Part shown: one piece after another, positions 1 to 6,312 of the stretch
Numbering within the stretch: the stretch's first letter is position 1
Layout of the letters: each line of letters opens with the position of its first letter
NCBI GenBank assembly: GCA_045579305.1
Contig: JAZNLY010000025.1
Location: 1-12,552, forward strand
DNA length: 12,552 nucleotides
From: Fimenecus sp045579305
Lineage (GTDB): Bacteria; Bacillota; Clostridia; Oscillospirales; Acutalibacteraceae
Direction: 5' to 3'
Notes under the pieces: model-generated
What the model was told of the DNA's origin: nothing
What the model saw: the letters and a program-made list of their open reading frames with translations, nothing else
Database searches by the model: none
Position numbers and translations under genes: made by a program

Positions 1-354
1 AAGCTTGCAGTAATAAGGAACAGGAAGTGCTGTTTCTTCATCTCTGTACATACCGATATGGCCAACTTTAGCAGATGGAACAAGGGAGAGAACACCGTCA
101 AGCATACCTGTACCTGCACGAAGAATCGGAACGAATGCAAGTGTTTTACCTGAAATAACCTTTGTTTTTGCAATAGCAACAGGAGTTTCAACCTCAACTT
201 CTACAAGAGGAAGGTCACGAGTTGCTTCATAACACATAAGTGTTGCAATTTCAGAAACAAGTGCTCTGAATTCCTTTGAACCTGTATTTTTATCTCTTAA
301 AAGAGTAAGCTTGTGTTGAATAAGCGGATGGTTTGTAATTATAATGTTTCCCAT
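1..354 (-). CDS. upp: Uracil phosphoribosyltransferase, N-terminal part (3' end cut by window edge)
   Basis: Cytosolic enzyme of pyrimidine salvage that converts uracil and PRPP to UMP and pyrophosphate. The 118 codons present begin MGNIIITNHPLIQHKLTLLR, typical of the family's N-terminus, followed by the conserved stretch FVPILRAGTGMLDG and then VGHIGMYRDEET. The family is about 209 residues long, so the C-terminal half, which holds the PRPP-binding loop, lies beyond the left edge. The ATG at 354-352 is preceded by a GGGGGA ribosome site 8 bases upstream (363-367 on the plus strand). It is co-directional with rpiB but has its own promoter in the 77-base gap. The short leader shows no obvious PyrR-type hairpin. 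Confidence 0.95.
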   Translation of the reverse strand, partial: MGNIIITNHPLIQHKLTLLRDKNTGSKEFRALVSEIATLMCYEATRDLPLVEVEVETPVAIAKTKVISGKTLAFVPILRAGTGMLDGVLSLVPSAKVGHIGMYRDEETALPVPYYCKL

Positions 355-397
355 TTTATATTCCCCCAAATCTTAATTGGATTTATTATCACAAAGT

Positions 398-426
398 ATT
401 ATATACCCATAATTTACAATTTACAA
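398..426 (-). promoter_or_regulatory. Sigma-A promoter for upp
   Basis: On the minus strand a -35 TTGTAA (421-426) and a -10 TATAAT (398-403) are separated by exactly 17 bases. Transcription would start near 391, giving a leader of roughly 37 bases before the upp ATG. It lies directly after the rpiB stop codon, so upp can be expressed independently of the tsaE operon. Confidence 0.7.
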
Positions 427-431
427 GTTTT

Positions 432-869
432 TTATGAATTTTCTATCTCCATAATCTGGTCAATTCTTCTCTGATGTCTGCCACCCTCAAATTCAGTTTC
501 AAGGAAGACGTCAACCAATTCAAGAGCAAGTCCAACACCAACAACACGACCACCCATACAAAGAGCATTTGCATCGTTATGCATTCTTGTAAGTTTTGCA
601 CTGAAATAATCTGAACAACAAGCAGCACGGATACCCTTTACCTTGTTTGCAGCCATTGAAATACCGATACCTGTACCACAACAGAGAATTGCTTTTTCAC
701 ATTCTCCACTTGTAACCCTTTCGCAAGTTGCCTTTGCAATTGGAGCATAGTCGATTGATTCTGGTGAATATGTGCCACAATCAATGTATTCAACGCCTTT
801 TTCGTCGAGGTGTTTTTTTATTGCCTCTTTTAATTCAAATCCACCGTGGTCTGCACCTAAAGCTATCAT
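432..869 (-). CDS. rpiB: Ribose-5-phosphate isomerase B
   Basis: Interconverts ribulose 5-phosphate and ribose 5-phosphate in the non-oxidative pentose phosphate pathway, supplying the PRPP precursor. The 145-residue length matches the RpiB/LacAB family. Visible motifs are ADHGGFELK at the N-terminus (residues 6-14), DYAPIA near residue 40, the active-site CGTGIGIS with catalytic Cys64, and HNDANALCMGGR in the C-terminal half. The start is supported by AAGGAG upstream of ATG 869, overlapping the end of tsaB; the two genes are only 2 bases apart, so translation is probably coupled. Its position before upp suits ribose phosphate and PRPP metabolism. LacA/LacB is the alternative within the family, but there are no lactose or tagatose genes nearby and it is not a LacA-LacB pair. 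Confidence 0.95.
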   Translation of the reverse strand: MIALGADHGGFELKEAIKKHLDEKGVEYIDCGTYSPESIDYAPIAKATCERVTSGECEKAILCCGTGIGISMAANKVKGIRAACCSDYFSAKLTRMHNDANALCMGGRVVGVGLALELVDVFLETEFEGGRHQRRIDQIMEIENS

Positions 870-871
870 AT

Positions 872-1576
872 TTATTTCTCCTTTTTCAATGATTTTTTAT
901 TATTCAATTCTCTTTCTGCCTGAGGTAATCTCAGATAGAAAGGAACAAGATTTGCTGAATTTATTGTCTCTTCGCCATTTTTAATTTTTTCTTCTGCAAC
1001 AAAACCCACACTTGAGCCGTGTACATAACGAATTTTTTCATCTGCAACTTCACAATTCTGGATAATTTCGTGAAGTTTATCATAACATAAAACTGAGCCA
1101 TCACCGATAAATACAGTTTTCTTGTCATATTGTTTAAGCTCTTCACCTAATTCGTCAATTAAAATTGCTTTATCTTCACAAAGACGTTTACCCCGATTGA
1201 ATATTGCTGTATAAACCTGATTACATCTTGCATCCATTACTGCACATGCAATTACATCCTGATTTTTCAAGGGCTCGGCAATAGCCTCAAGTGTTGAAAC
1301 TGCAAAACATTTTTTAGAAAGAGCATCTGCCATACCTTTAACTGATGCAATTCCGATTCTTACACCAGTAAAAGAGCCCGGACCATTTGTAATTGCAAAC
1401 AGGTCGATACCCTTAACAGATACGCCACTTTCATTTATAACTTCTTCTACCATCGGCATCAGAGTCTGACTATGTGTAAGTCCGTTATTTATAAACTTTT
1501 CGGATAATATTTTACCATTTTCAGTTATGGCAACGGATGCTGTAACCGATGAAGAATCGACTGATAAGATTTTCAT
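872..1576 (-). CDS. tsaB: tRNA t6A37 threonylcarbamoyladenosine biosynthesis protein TsaB
   Basis: A non-catalytic ASKHA-fold partner of TsaD. With TsaE it helps transfer the threonylcarbamoyl group to A37 of ANN-decoding tRNAs in the cytosol. The 234 residues begin MKILSVDSSS, the typical TsaB first strand, and contain the hallmark NGPGSFTGVRIG and then GMADALSKK; a second half with AVMDARCNQVY is also typical. The ATG overlaps the tsaE stop by four bases (ATGA) and is preceded by GGAGG 9 bases upstream inside tsaE, so translational coupling is very likely. The lysine-rich C-terminus (NNKKSLKKEK) is low complexity. tsaD and rimI, which often follow tsaB in Firmicutes, are absent; rpiB follows instead. 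Confidence 0.94.
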   Translation of the reverse strand: MKILSVDSSSVTASVAITENGKILSEKFINNGLTHSQTLMPMVEEVINESGVSVKGIDLFAITNGPGSFTGVRIGIASVKGMADALSKKCFAVSTLEAIAEPLKNQDVIACAVMDARCNQVYTAIFNRGKRLCEDKAILIDELGEELKQYDKKTVFIGDGSVLCYDKLHEIIQNCEVADEKIRYVHGSSVGFVAEEKIKNGEETINSANLVPFYLRLPQAERELNNKKSLKKEK

Positions 1577-2001
1577 ATTTCTACGCCTCCGTCAATGGTA
1601 ATTATACGCTGATTATCACTTTCGCCACGCTGAATTGTTACCCGGATTGTATTTTCAGGTAAAGCATTTTCGATGTTTTCACTCCACTCTACAGCTAAAA
1701 TGCCACCAGCTTCATAAAAATCAAAAAATCCACTTGAATAAAGGTCATCCCAACTCTCAACACGATACATATCGAAATGATAAAGCGGTGGATTTCCACC
1801 ATAATCATTCACGATAGCAAAAGTAGGACTGCTCACCTCTTCATTTACACAAAGTGCTTTTGCCATACCCCTTGTGAATGCAGTTTTACCCATTCCAAGT
1901 CCGCCAAAAAAAGCAACAACTGTGCCGCCTTTAAGTGTTTTTGCAAGTCTTTTACCTAATTCAATTGTATCTTCTGTACTGTTTGAAATAAATCTTTGCA
2001 T
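1573..2001 (-). CDS. tsaE: tRNA t6A37 threonylcarbamoyladenosine biosynthesis ATPase TsaE
   Basis: A small P-loop ATPase that binds the TsaB-TsaD complex and drives the t6A catalytic cycle. The 142 residues carry the Walker A motif GGLGMGKT (33-40, Lys39), followed by the family signature SSPTFAIVNDY and the HFDMYR / DDLYSSGFFDF stretch. AVEWSENIENALPE further on is also typical. It is the first gene of the tsaE-tsaB-rpiB unit. The ATG at 2001 has only a poor ribosome site (GGTGTAGGT runs almost up to the ATG), in contrast to the strong sites of its neighbours, so first-gene translation may be modest. A near-consensus promoter lies immediately upstream. Confidence 0.95.
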   Translation of the reverse strand: MQRFISNSTEDTIELGKRLAKTLKGGTVVAFFGGLGMGKTAFTRGMAKALCVNEEVSSPTFAIVNDYGGNPPLYHFDMYRVESWDDLYSSGFFDFYEAGGILAVEWSENIENALPENTIRVTIQRGESDNQRIITIDGGVEI

Positions 2002-2032
2002 ACCTACACCATAATGTCAATTTATCTTTATA

Positions 2033-2061
2033 ATTTTACCAAACAACTGTATTTTTGTCAA
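2033..2061 (-). promoter_or_regulatory. Sigma-A promoter of the tsaE-tsaB-rpiB operon
   Basis: On the minus strand a perfect -35 TTGACA (2056-2061) and a -10 TAAAAT (2033-2038) have a 17-base spacer. The predicted transcript begins near 2026, about 25 bases before the tsaE ATG. A second TTGACA-like word close to the start codon has no matching -10 and is probably chance. Confidence 0.8.
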
Positions 2062-2122
2062 TTTGTATATATTCACAATAGTAATTTATTAAACAACAAA
2101 TATTTGAAGTCAATATACATAA

Positions 2123-2155
2123 TTTCCTGCAAAATTTATAATAAAATGCAGGAAA
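2123..2155. repeat. Perfect 9-bp inverted repeat with 15-base AT loop
   Basis: TTTCCTGCA at 2123-2131 is matched exactly by TGCAGGAAA at 2147-2155, with a 15-base loop made only of A and T. The loop includes the word TATAAT (2137-2142), but no suitable -35 lies 16-18 bases before it on the plus strand. It is not followed by a T run long enough for a convincing terminator. Possible operator with two half-sites, or an RNA hairpin if transcribed. Confidence 0.6.
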
Positions 2156-2186
2156 AGTAGTCAAAAATGAAAGTCTGAATTTTCAT

Positions 2187-2204
2187 TTTGTCATATTTGA
2201 CAAA
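2187..2204. repeat. Perfect inverted repeat TTTGTCA-N4-TGACAAA
   Basis: Seven-base arms (2187-2193 and 2198-2204) around TATT form an 18-bp dyad, about 35 bases upstream of the predicted gdhA -35. Size and symmetry fit a dimeric helix-turn-helix operator. No regulator is encoded next door, so the cognate protein is unknown. Confidence 0.5.
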
Positions 2205-2238
2205 TTAAAGCGCTGAAACTACTGTATATTTTTCATTA

Positions 2239-2266
2239 TTGATAATGGAAAAAACACATATAATAT
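2239..2266 (+). promoter_or_regulatory. Probable gdhA promoter
   Basis: A -35 TTGATA (2239-2244) and a -10 TAATAT (2261-2266) are separated by 16 bases; an overlapping TATAAT at 2259-2264 is the alternative -10. The -35 lies inside a perfect dyad, CATTAT-TG-ATAATG (2234-2247), so a bound regulator could block or recruit polymerase. The leader to the gdhA ATG would be about 55 bases. Confidence 0.55.
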
Positions 2267-2285
2267 GTTATTATTTTTAACATTG

Positions 2286-2305
2286 ATACCAAAATAAGTT
2301 GGTAT
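2286..2305 (+). promoter_or_regulatory. Inverted repeat ATACCAA-N6-TTGGTAT in gdhA leader
   Basis: A perfect 7-base dyad (2286-2292 and 2299-2305) with the spacer AATAAG lies between the predicted transcription start and the ribosome site of gdhA. It could be an operator for a roadblock repressor or a small 5' hairpin in the mRNA. No T run follows, so it is not a terminator, and it ends about 9 bases before the GGAGGG, leaving the ribosome site unpaired. Confidence 0.5.
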
Positions 2306-2327
2306 AAACAAACATGGAGGGTTTATT

Positions 2328-3674
2328 ATGAATCGTTATATTGAAGATGTTCTTGCAAGAGTTCAGGAACGTGATGCAAAAAAGCCTGAGTTTCTTCAGT
2401 GTGTTAAGGAAGTTTACAGCTCACTTGAAAAAGTAGTTGATGCTCATCCTGAATACGAAAAGTTTGATATATTAGGAAGAATGGCTGAACCTGAAAGAAG
2501 CGTTAACTTCAGAGTTGCATGGGTTGATGATAATGGTCAGACTCATGTAAATCGTGGTTTCCGTGTACAGTTCAACTCTGCTATCGGTCCTTACAAAGGT
2601 GGTCTTCGTTTCCACCCAACAGTAAATGCAAGTATCATTTATTTCCTTGGTTTTGAACAGACATTCAAAAACTCACTTACAGGTCTTCCTATGGGTGGTG
2701 CTAAGGGTGGCTCCGACTTTAACCCTGTTGGCAGAAGTGATGCAGAAATCATGAGATTCTGTCAGGCATTTATGACAGAGCTCCAGCGTCATATCGGTGA
2801 CAGCCTTGACGTTCCTGCAGGTGACATCGGTGTTAGTGGTAAGGAAATCGGTTATCTTTTCGGTCAGTATAAGAGAATTAAAGGCTGTTTCGAAAATGGT
2901 GTTCTTACAGGTAAAGGTCTTGCATACGGTGGCTCACTTGTTCGTCCTGAAGCAACAGGTTATGGTGCTATCTATTATACAAATGAAGTTCTTGCTCACG
3001 AAGGCGAAAATATTAAAGGCAAAACTTTTGCTGTTTCAGGTTTTGGTAACGTTGCTTGGGGTGCAATCAAAAAGATTGCTGAACTTGGTGGTATTCCACT
3101 TACAATTTCAGGTCCTGACGGATATGTTTATGATAAAGATGGTATCGTAACAGAAGAAAAGATTAACTATCTTCTCCAGATGCGTGCATCAGGCAGAGAC
3201 AGAGCTCAGGATTATGCTGACAAATTTGGTGCTGAGTTCTTCCCTGGTCAGAAGCCTTGGGGAGTTAAGGTTGACATTGCTCTTCCTTGTGCTACTCAGA
3301 ACGAAATTACACTTGAAGAAGCAAAGAAAATCGTTGCTAATGGTACTAAATACTATATTGAGGTTGCTAATATGCCAACAACTGCAGAAGCTATTGAATA
3401 CTTCCTTGAAAACAATGTAATTGTTGCTCCTTCAAAAGCAGTTAATGCCGGTGGTGTTTGCGTTTCAGGTCTTGAAATGAGCCAGAATAGTCAGAGACTT
3501 GCCTGGACTGCAGAAAAAGTTGACGATATGCTCAAGAGCTCAATGAAGAATATCTATGATATTTCAGTTGCAGCAGCTGAACGCTATGGTCTTGGTTATG
3601 ACCTTATTGCAGGTGCAAATATTGCAGGTTTTGAAAAAGTTGCTGAGGCAATGCTCCAGCAAGGTATATATTAA
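2328..3674 (+). CDS. gdhA: NADP-type glutamate dehydrogenase
   Basis: Catalyses reductive amination of 2-oxoglutarate with ammonia and NADPH to glutamate, the low-affinity route of ammonium assimilation. The 448 residues match the hexameric 'short' GDH class. Conserved parts are PYKGGLRFHP, then GLPMGGAKGGSDFNP with catalytic Lys126, PAGDIGVSGKEIGYLFGQY with Asp166, and the Rossmann loop SGFGNVAWGA (around 237-246). PSKAVNAGGVCVSGLEMSQNS marks the C-terminal glutamate-binding side. The start is set by GGAGGG 8 bases before the ATG. It is monocistronic: its own promoter region upstream and a strong hairpin terminator downstream. Codon use is biased to GTT, CTT and GGT, which suggests high expression. 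NADP rather than NAD preference is inferred from overall resemblance to the GdhA class. Confidence 0.97.
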   Translation: MNRYIEDVLARVQERDAKKPEFLQCVKEVYSSLEKVVDAHPEYEKFDILGRMAEPERSVNFRVAWVDDNGQTHVNRGFRVQFNSAIGPYKGGLRFHPTVNASIIYFLGFEQTFKNSLTGLPMGGAKGGSDFNPVGRSDAEIMRFCQAFMTELQRHIGDSLDVPAGDIGVSGKEIGYLFGQYKRIKGCFENGVLTGKGLAYGGSLVRPEATGYGAIYYTNEVLAHEGENIKGKTFAVSGFGNVAWGAIKKIAELGGIPLTISGPDGYVYDKDGIVTEEKINYLLQMRASGRDRAQDYADKFGAEFFPGQKPWGVKVDIALPCATQNEITLEEAKKIVANGTKYYIEVANMPTTAEAIEYFLENNVIVAPSKAVNAGGVCVSGLEMSQNSQRLAWTAEKVDDMLKSSMKNIYDISVAAAERYGLGYDLIAGANIAGFEKVAEAMLQQGIY

Positions 3675-3701
3675 TCCTGAAGTAATAAGTTATATTTTAA
3701 A

Positions 3702-3735
3702 CCCTCGTACTTAATTGTGCGAGGGCATTTTTATT
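3702..3735 (+). terminator. Intrinsic terminator of gdhA
   Basis: CCCTCGTAC (3702-3710) pairs with GTGCGAGGG (3717-3725), nine pairs with one G-U, around the loop TTAATT. A T-rich tract, CATTTTTATTTT, follows directly. It sits 28 bases after the gdhA stop. Confidence 0.85.
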
Positions 3736-3759
3736 TTATTAAAGATTGTTATAAATAAA

Positions 3760-3790
3760 AAAAACGTTACATGAAAAATGTAACGTTTTT
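3760..3790. terminator. Bidirectional terminator between gdhA and the GH28-like gene
   Basis: A perfect 13-bp stem, AAAAACGTTACAT (3760-3772) with its complement (3778-3790), encloses a five-base loop. It has A runs on one flank and T runs on the other on each strand. On the minus strand eight Ts in a row follow the stem, so it mainly terminates the GH28-like gene, whose stop is only a few bases away. It also backs up the gdhA terminator. Confidence 0.88.
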
Positions 3791-3795
3791 ACTTC

Positions 3796-5253
3796 TTATT
3801 TACCTGAGTCTCTGAAAATTTCAGGTCGTGTATTCATACTTCTCGGCACACATGAAAATTTGTCTATTTCCACATTACCACAATGACGAAGATAAAGTCC
3901 GTAAGCCGGTAATTCCCAATAAGGTGATTCCTCGTGGGATGAAATATATATACTTGAAAGTCGTGTAATTTCAGGATATTCAATCATAGCTTCATACCCT
4001 ACTCCACCTTCTCTGATAAAGATTTCTTCTTTACTTTCACGATATTTTACGTCAACATTACTGATTACAACATTCTCCGTCTCATATGCCCTACCATCAA
4101 AAATTGTACCAGAAACAGCAGATGGCAAGGAAACATTTTCTGCTTTGATATTTCTTATAGTAACATTTCTTAAAGCACCCGGAGTACCCTCATGTCTGTT
4201 ACCAAGCCACACAAGAAATGGAGCAGTTATGCCATTCATTGTAATGTTTTCACAGGTAATATTTTCAACTGTTGAGCCTCTGTCAGACTGGATTGAAATC
4301 CCTGCATAGCCACCGGTTGTACCATCCATAAAAAATTCACAATCTTTAATAGTTACATTTCTTACATTCTGATGGACATTTGTACCAATTTTAAAACAAT
4401 TTGCAAGGCTCATTGCCCTACAGTTTTTTATAAGCACATTATCAACATCAAAACTTTCGTGTGCTTTAATACAAAGGGCATCATCCCCTGTTGCGATATA
4501 ACAATGGTCAATAACAATATTCTTGGAACTTGTGATATCAAAGCCGTCACTGTTAGCAACATGATAGTTACTGTTGATTACAACATCCTTGATATCAACT
4601 CCGTCACATTCAACAATATTACAGGTCCATCGTGCAGTTTCGTGCATTTCGATATTATGAATATCAACATTTTTGCATCTCTGAAACTCAACAAGATTCA
4701 CACGATAACTTGGTTGTTTTCTGAAACGGATTCGATTACGGAAAGCCATTATATAGCTTTTAAGATGGAATGTTTCAAGTGGTAAAAGAAGCTTGTCACT
4801 TTTTGGCTCTTCGCAGAAGGTTGCACCATTACCGCTGATTCTTCCACCACCACAAAGAGTGATGTTTTCTGCATCCTCTGCAAAAATAAAACCATAATAA
4901 AGATTATCTTTTGAATTTAAATTCTGCTGAAATGTAACACAACGAAGTGTACCATCCACAAAAAGACAAACGTTATTTTTAATTCTTATAGTTGAGCAAA
5001 CAAATTCACCCTGTGGTACATAAACTGTTCCACCACCATTGTCACTTACTTTACTAATCGCATCATTGATGGCTTTTGTGTTAGTGATGAAATCAGCCTT
5101 TTCATCTGCACCAAAAGTTCGTATATCTACATATTCCTTATCAATTTCTTCCTTGTAAAGATATTCGTCAAAGGGTATATTCTCGTCGTAATCGTGAACA
5201 AAACTCTCCTGCTCTATTTCATAAAAATTTATTGCACCATTCTGAAGCTTCAT
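3796..5253 (-). CDS. GH28-like right-handed beta-helix glycoside hydrolase, cytoplasmic
   Basis: Probable pectin- or galacturonate-oligosaccharide hydrolase of the glycoside hydrolase 28 / pectate-lyase-superfold type. The N-terminal part has the typical VDIRTFGADEKADFITNTKAINDAI followed by GGGTVYVPQGEFVCSTIRIKN. Repeated N/I-rich coils (NVTIKDC, NITCENI, NVTIRNI) run through the middle. Of the four GH28 motifs, NSDGFD (Asp236) and TGDDALC (Asp257, Asp258) are present. The usual GHG is replaced by ANC (284-286), and RIK appears as SIQ. No signal peptide is visible, so it probably acts inside the cell on imported oligosaccharides. I place the start at ATG 5253, preceded by AAGGTGG five bases upstream; in-frame starts further upstream (to 5313) would overlap the promoter. 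Product length is 485 residues. No transporter or pectin genes adjoin it. Exact substrate unknown. Confidence 0.8.
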   Translation of the reverse strand: MKLQNGAINFYEIEQESFVHDYDENIPFDEYLYKEEIDKEYVDIRTFGADEKADFITNTKAINDAISKVSDNGGGTVYVPQGEFVCSTIRIKNNVCLFVDGTLRCVTFQQNLNSKDNLYYGFIFAEDAENITLCGGGRISGNGATFCEEPKSDKLLLPLETFHLKSYIMAFRNRIRFRKQPSYRVNLVEFQRCKNVDIHNIEMHETARWTCNIVECDGVDIKDVVINSNYHVANSDGFDITSSKNIVIDHCYIATGDDALCIKAHESFDVDNVLIKNCRAMSLANCFKIGTNVHQNVRNVTIKDCEFFMDGTTGGYAGISIQSDRGSTVENITCENITMNGITAPFLVWLGNRHEGTPGALRNVTIRNIKAENVSLPSAVSGTIFDGRAYETENVVISNVDVKYRESKEEIFIREGGVGYEAMIEYPEITRLSSIYISSHEESPYWELPAYGLYLRHCGNVEIDKFSCVPRSMNTRPEIFRDSGK

Positions 5254-5290
5254 CTTTGCCACCTTCATTATAATTATCCATATTTTTTTG

Positions 5291-5319
5291 ATGATATCAT
5301 AAATACTTATCAATGTAAA
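5291..5319 (-). promoter_or_regulatory. Sigma-A promoter of the GH28-like gene
   Basis: On the minus strand a -35 TTTACA (5314-5319) and a -10 TATCAT (5291-5296) with TGA in front (extended -10) are 17 bases apart. The -10 is part of the perfect 10-bp palindrome ATGATATCAT (5291-5300). Transcription would start near 5284, which rules out the upstream TTG at 5313 as a start codon. Confidence 0.7.
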
Positions 5320-5332
5320 GAAATTTTCATAT

Positions 5333-5361
5333 TTGCCATAAGGAATTTTTTATGTTATAAT
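5333..5361 (+). promoter_or_regulatory. Sigma-A promoter of nadE
   Basis: A -35 TTGCCA (5333-5338) and a perfect -10 TATAAT (5356-5361) with a 17-base spacer. It is back to back with the GH28-like promoter: the two -35 boxes are only 13 bases apart. The leader to the nadE ATG is about 43 bases. Confidence 0.75.
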
Positions 5362-5410
5362 TCAGAAAATAGATATTATTGCAAAATATAATAAACAGGG
5401 GTTATTTTTT

Positions 5411-6154
5411 ATGTTTGATGCAAATAAAGTGAAAAATGAATGTGTAGAATGGATAAGAAACTTCTTTGAGGAAAATGGCAAGGGTTGTAATGCTGTGCTT
5501 GGTATTTCCGGTGGTAAAGACAGTTCAGTCGCAGCAGCTTTGTGTGTTGAGGCACTCGGAAAAGACCGTGTTATCGGTGTTCTTATGCCCCAGGGTGAAC
5601 AACACGATATCGACAAGGCATATCAGCTTGTTAATCACCTTGGTATAAAGCACTATGAAGTGAATATTAAGAATGCAGTTGATGCAGTTTTTTCTGCCTT
5701 TCCCGAAAATCTTGAAATTACAAAACAGGCAAGGGAAAACCTTCCACCGAGAATCAGAATGTCAACTCTTTATACTGTGTCACAAAGCTGTAACGGCAGA
5801 GTATGTAACACATGTAATCTTTCTGAAGACTGGGTTGGGTATTCAACCCGATATGGTGATTCTGTAGGTGATTTCTCTCCTATGAGCAACCTTACTGTTG
5901 CTGAAGTAAAGGAAATCGGACATCTTCTTGGATTACCGGCTGAGCTTGTGGAAAAAGTTCCTATTGATGGCCTTTGCGGCAAAACCGACGAAGAAAATCT
6001 TGGTTTCACTTATGCTCAACTTGACAGATATATCCGTACAGGGGAAATTGACGACCTGGAAAAGAAAGAATTAATTGACAGAAAACACAGAATTAATTTA
6101 TTCAAACTTCAGCTTATGCCATCTTTTGACCCCGGTATTGAAGTAAAAGCGTAA
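5411..6154 (+). CDS. nadE: NH3-dependent NAD(+) synthetase
   Basis: Final step of NAD synthesis: adenylates deamido-NAD with ATP and then amidates it with ammonia. The N-type ATP pyrophosphatase loop is LGISGGKDSS (30-39, SGGKDS at 33-38). Further conserved stretches are RIRMSTLYTVSQ, CNLSEDWVGYSTRYGDSVGDFSP, which forms the NaAD/ATP site, and PIDGLCGKTDEENLGFTYAQLDRYIRTG. At 247 residues it lacks the N-terminal nitrilase (glutaminase) domain of the longer NadE, so it should use free ammonia. The start has AGGGG about 9 bases before the ATG. It is a single-gene unit with its own promoter and terminator. Confidence 0.95.
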   Translation: MFDANKVKNECVEWIRNFFEENGKGCNAVLGISGGKDSSVAAALCVEALGKDRVIGVLMPQGEQHDIDKAYQLVNHLGIKHYEVNIKNAVDAVFSAFPENLEITKQARENLPPRIRMSTLYTVSQSCNGRVCNTCNLSEDWVGYSTRYGDSVGDFSPMSNLTVAEVKEIGHLLGLPAELVEKVPIDGLCGKTDEENLGFTYAQLDRYIRTGEIDDLEKKELIDRKHRINLFKLQLMPSFDPGIEVKA

Positions 6155-6171
6155 ATAACAAATCAAAAAAT

Positions 6172-6200
6172 GCCGACAGAATCTGTCGGCTTTGTTTTGA
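6172..6200 (+). terminator. Intrinsic terminator of nadE
   Basis: GCCGACAG (6172-6179) and CTGTCGGC (6183-6190) form a perfect GC-rich 8-bp stem with a three-base loop, followed by TTTGTTTTGA. It lies 17 bases after the stop codon. Confidence 0.88.
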
Positions 6201-6249
6201 CTTTTTCTATTTCATACTGTTTACATTAAAATAATATACGAAATTGCAA

Positions 6250-6278
6250 TTGTAAATAGTATTAATGTGTGATATAAT
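6250..6278 (+). promoter_or_regulatory. Extended -10 promoter of the FemABX-family gene
   Basis: A -35 TTGTAA (6250-6255), 17-base spacer and perfect TATAAT (6273-6278) preceded by TGA (extended -10). The predicted start near 6285 lies downstream of the ATG-less upstream frame at 6265, which supports translation starting at 6313. Confidence 0.75.
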
Positions 6279-6312
6279 ACTTTGGTTAAATATTTTTGGA
6301 TGGAGTGTTTTT

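Larger units (their letters stand above)
2062..2238. other. AT-rich divergent intergenic region with several inverted repeats
   Basis: This is the middle of the 326-base gap between tsaE (minus) and gdhA (plus). I see no coding frame with a ribosome site and no tRNA-like fold. It contains three perfect inverted repeats: TTTCCTGCA / TGCAGGAAA (2123-2131 and 2147-2155), AAAATGAAA / TTTCATTTT (2164-2172 and 2181-2189) and TTTGTCA / TGACAAA (2187-2193 and 2198-2204). The last two overlap by three bases. Their placement upstream of the gdhA promoter suggests binding sites for regulators of nitrogen metabolism, but no known operator is recognised. Confidence 0.6.

Noticed and set aside
1..6. HindIII-like AAGCTT at the left edge as a cloning junction
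   Set aside because: It is an in-frame part of upp (Lys-Leu) with no sign of vector sequence; probably a chance window border.
411..425. Tandem AATTTAC repeat after rpiB
   Set aside because: Only two short AT-rich copies, and part of it is the upp -35 region; no evidence for a functional repeat.
2797..3150. 117-codon open frame on the plus strand inside gdhA
   Set aside because: Out-of-frame shadow of a certain gene; its leucine/valine-rich composition follows from the GTT/CTT codon bias of gdhA.
4372..4785. 137-codon open frame on the plus strand
   Set aside because: It lies wholly antisense to the GH28-like gene, has no ribosome site and no recognisable domain; open frames of this size are expected opposite such a gene.
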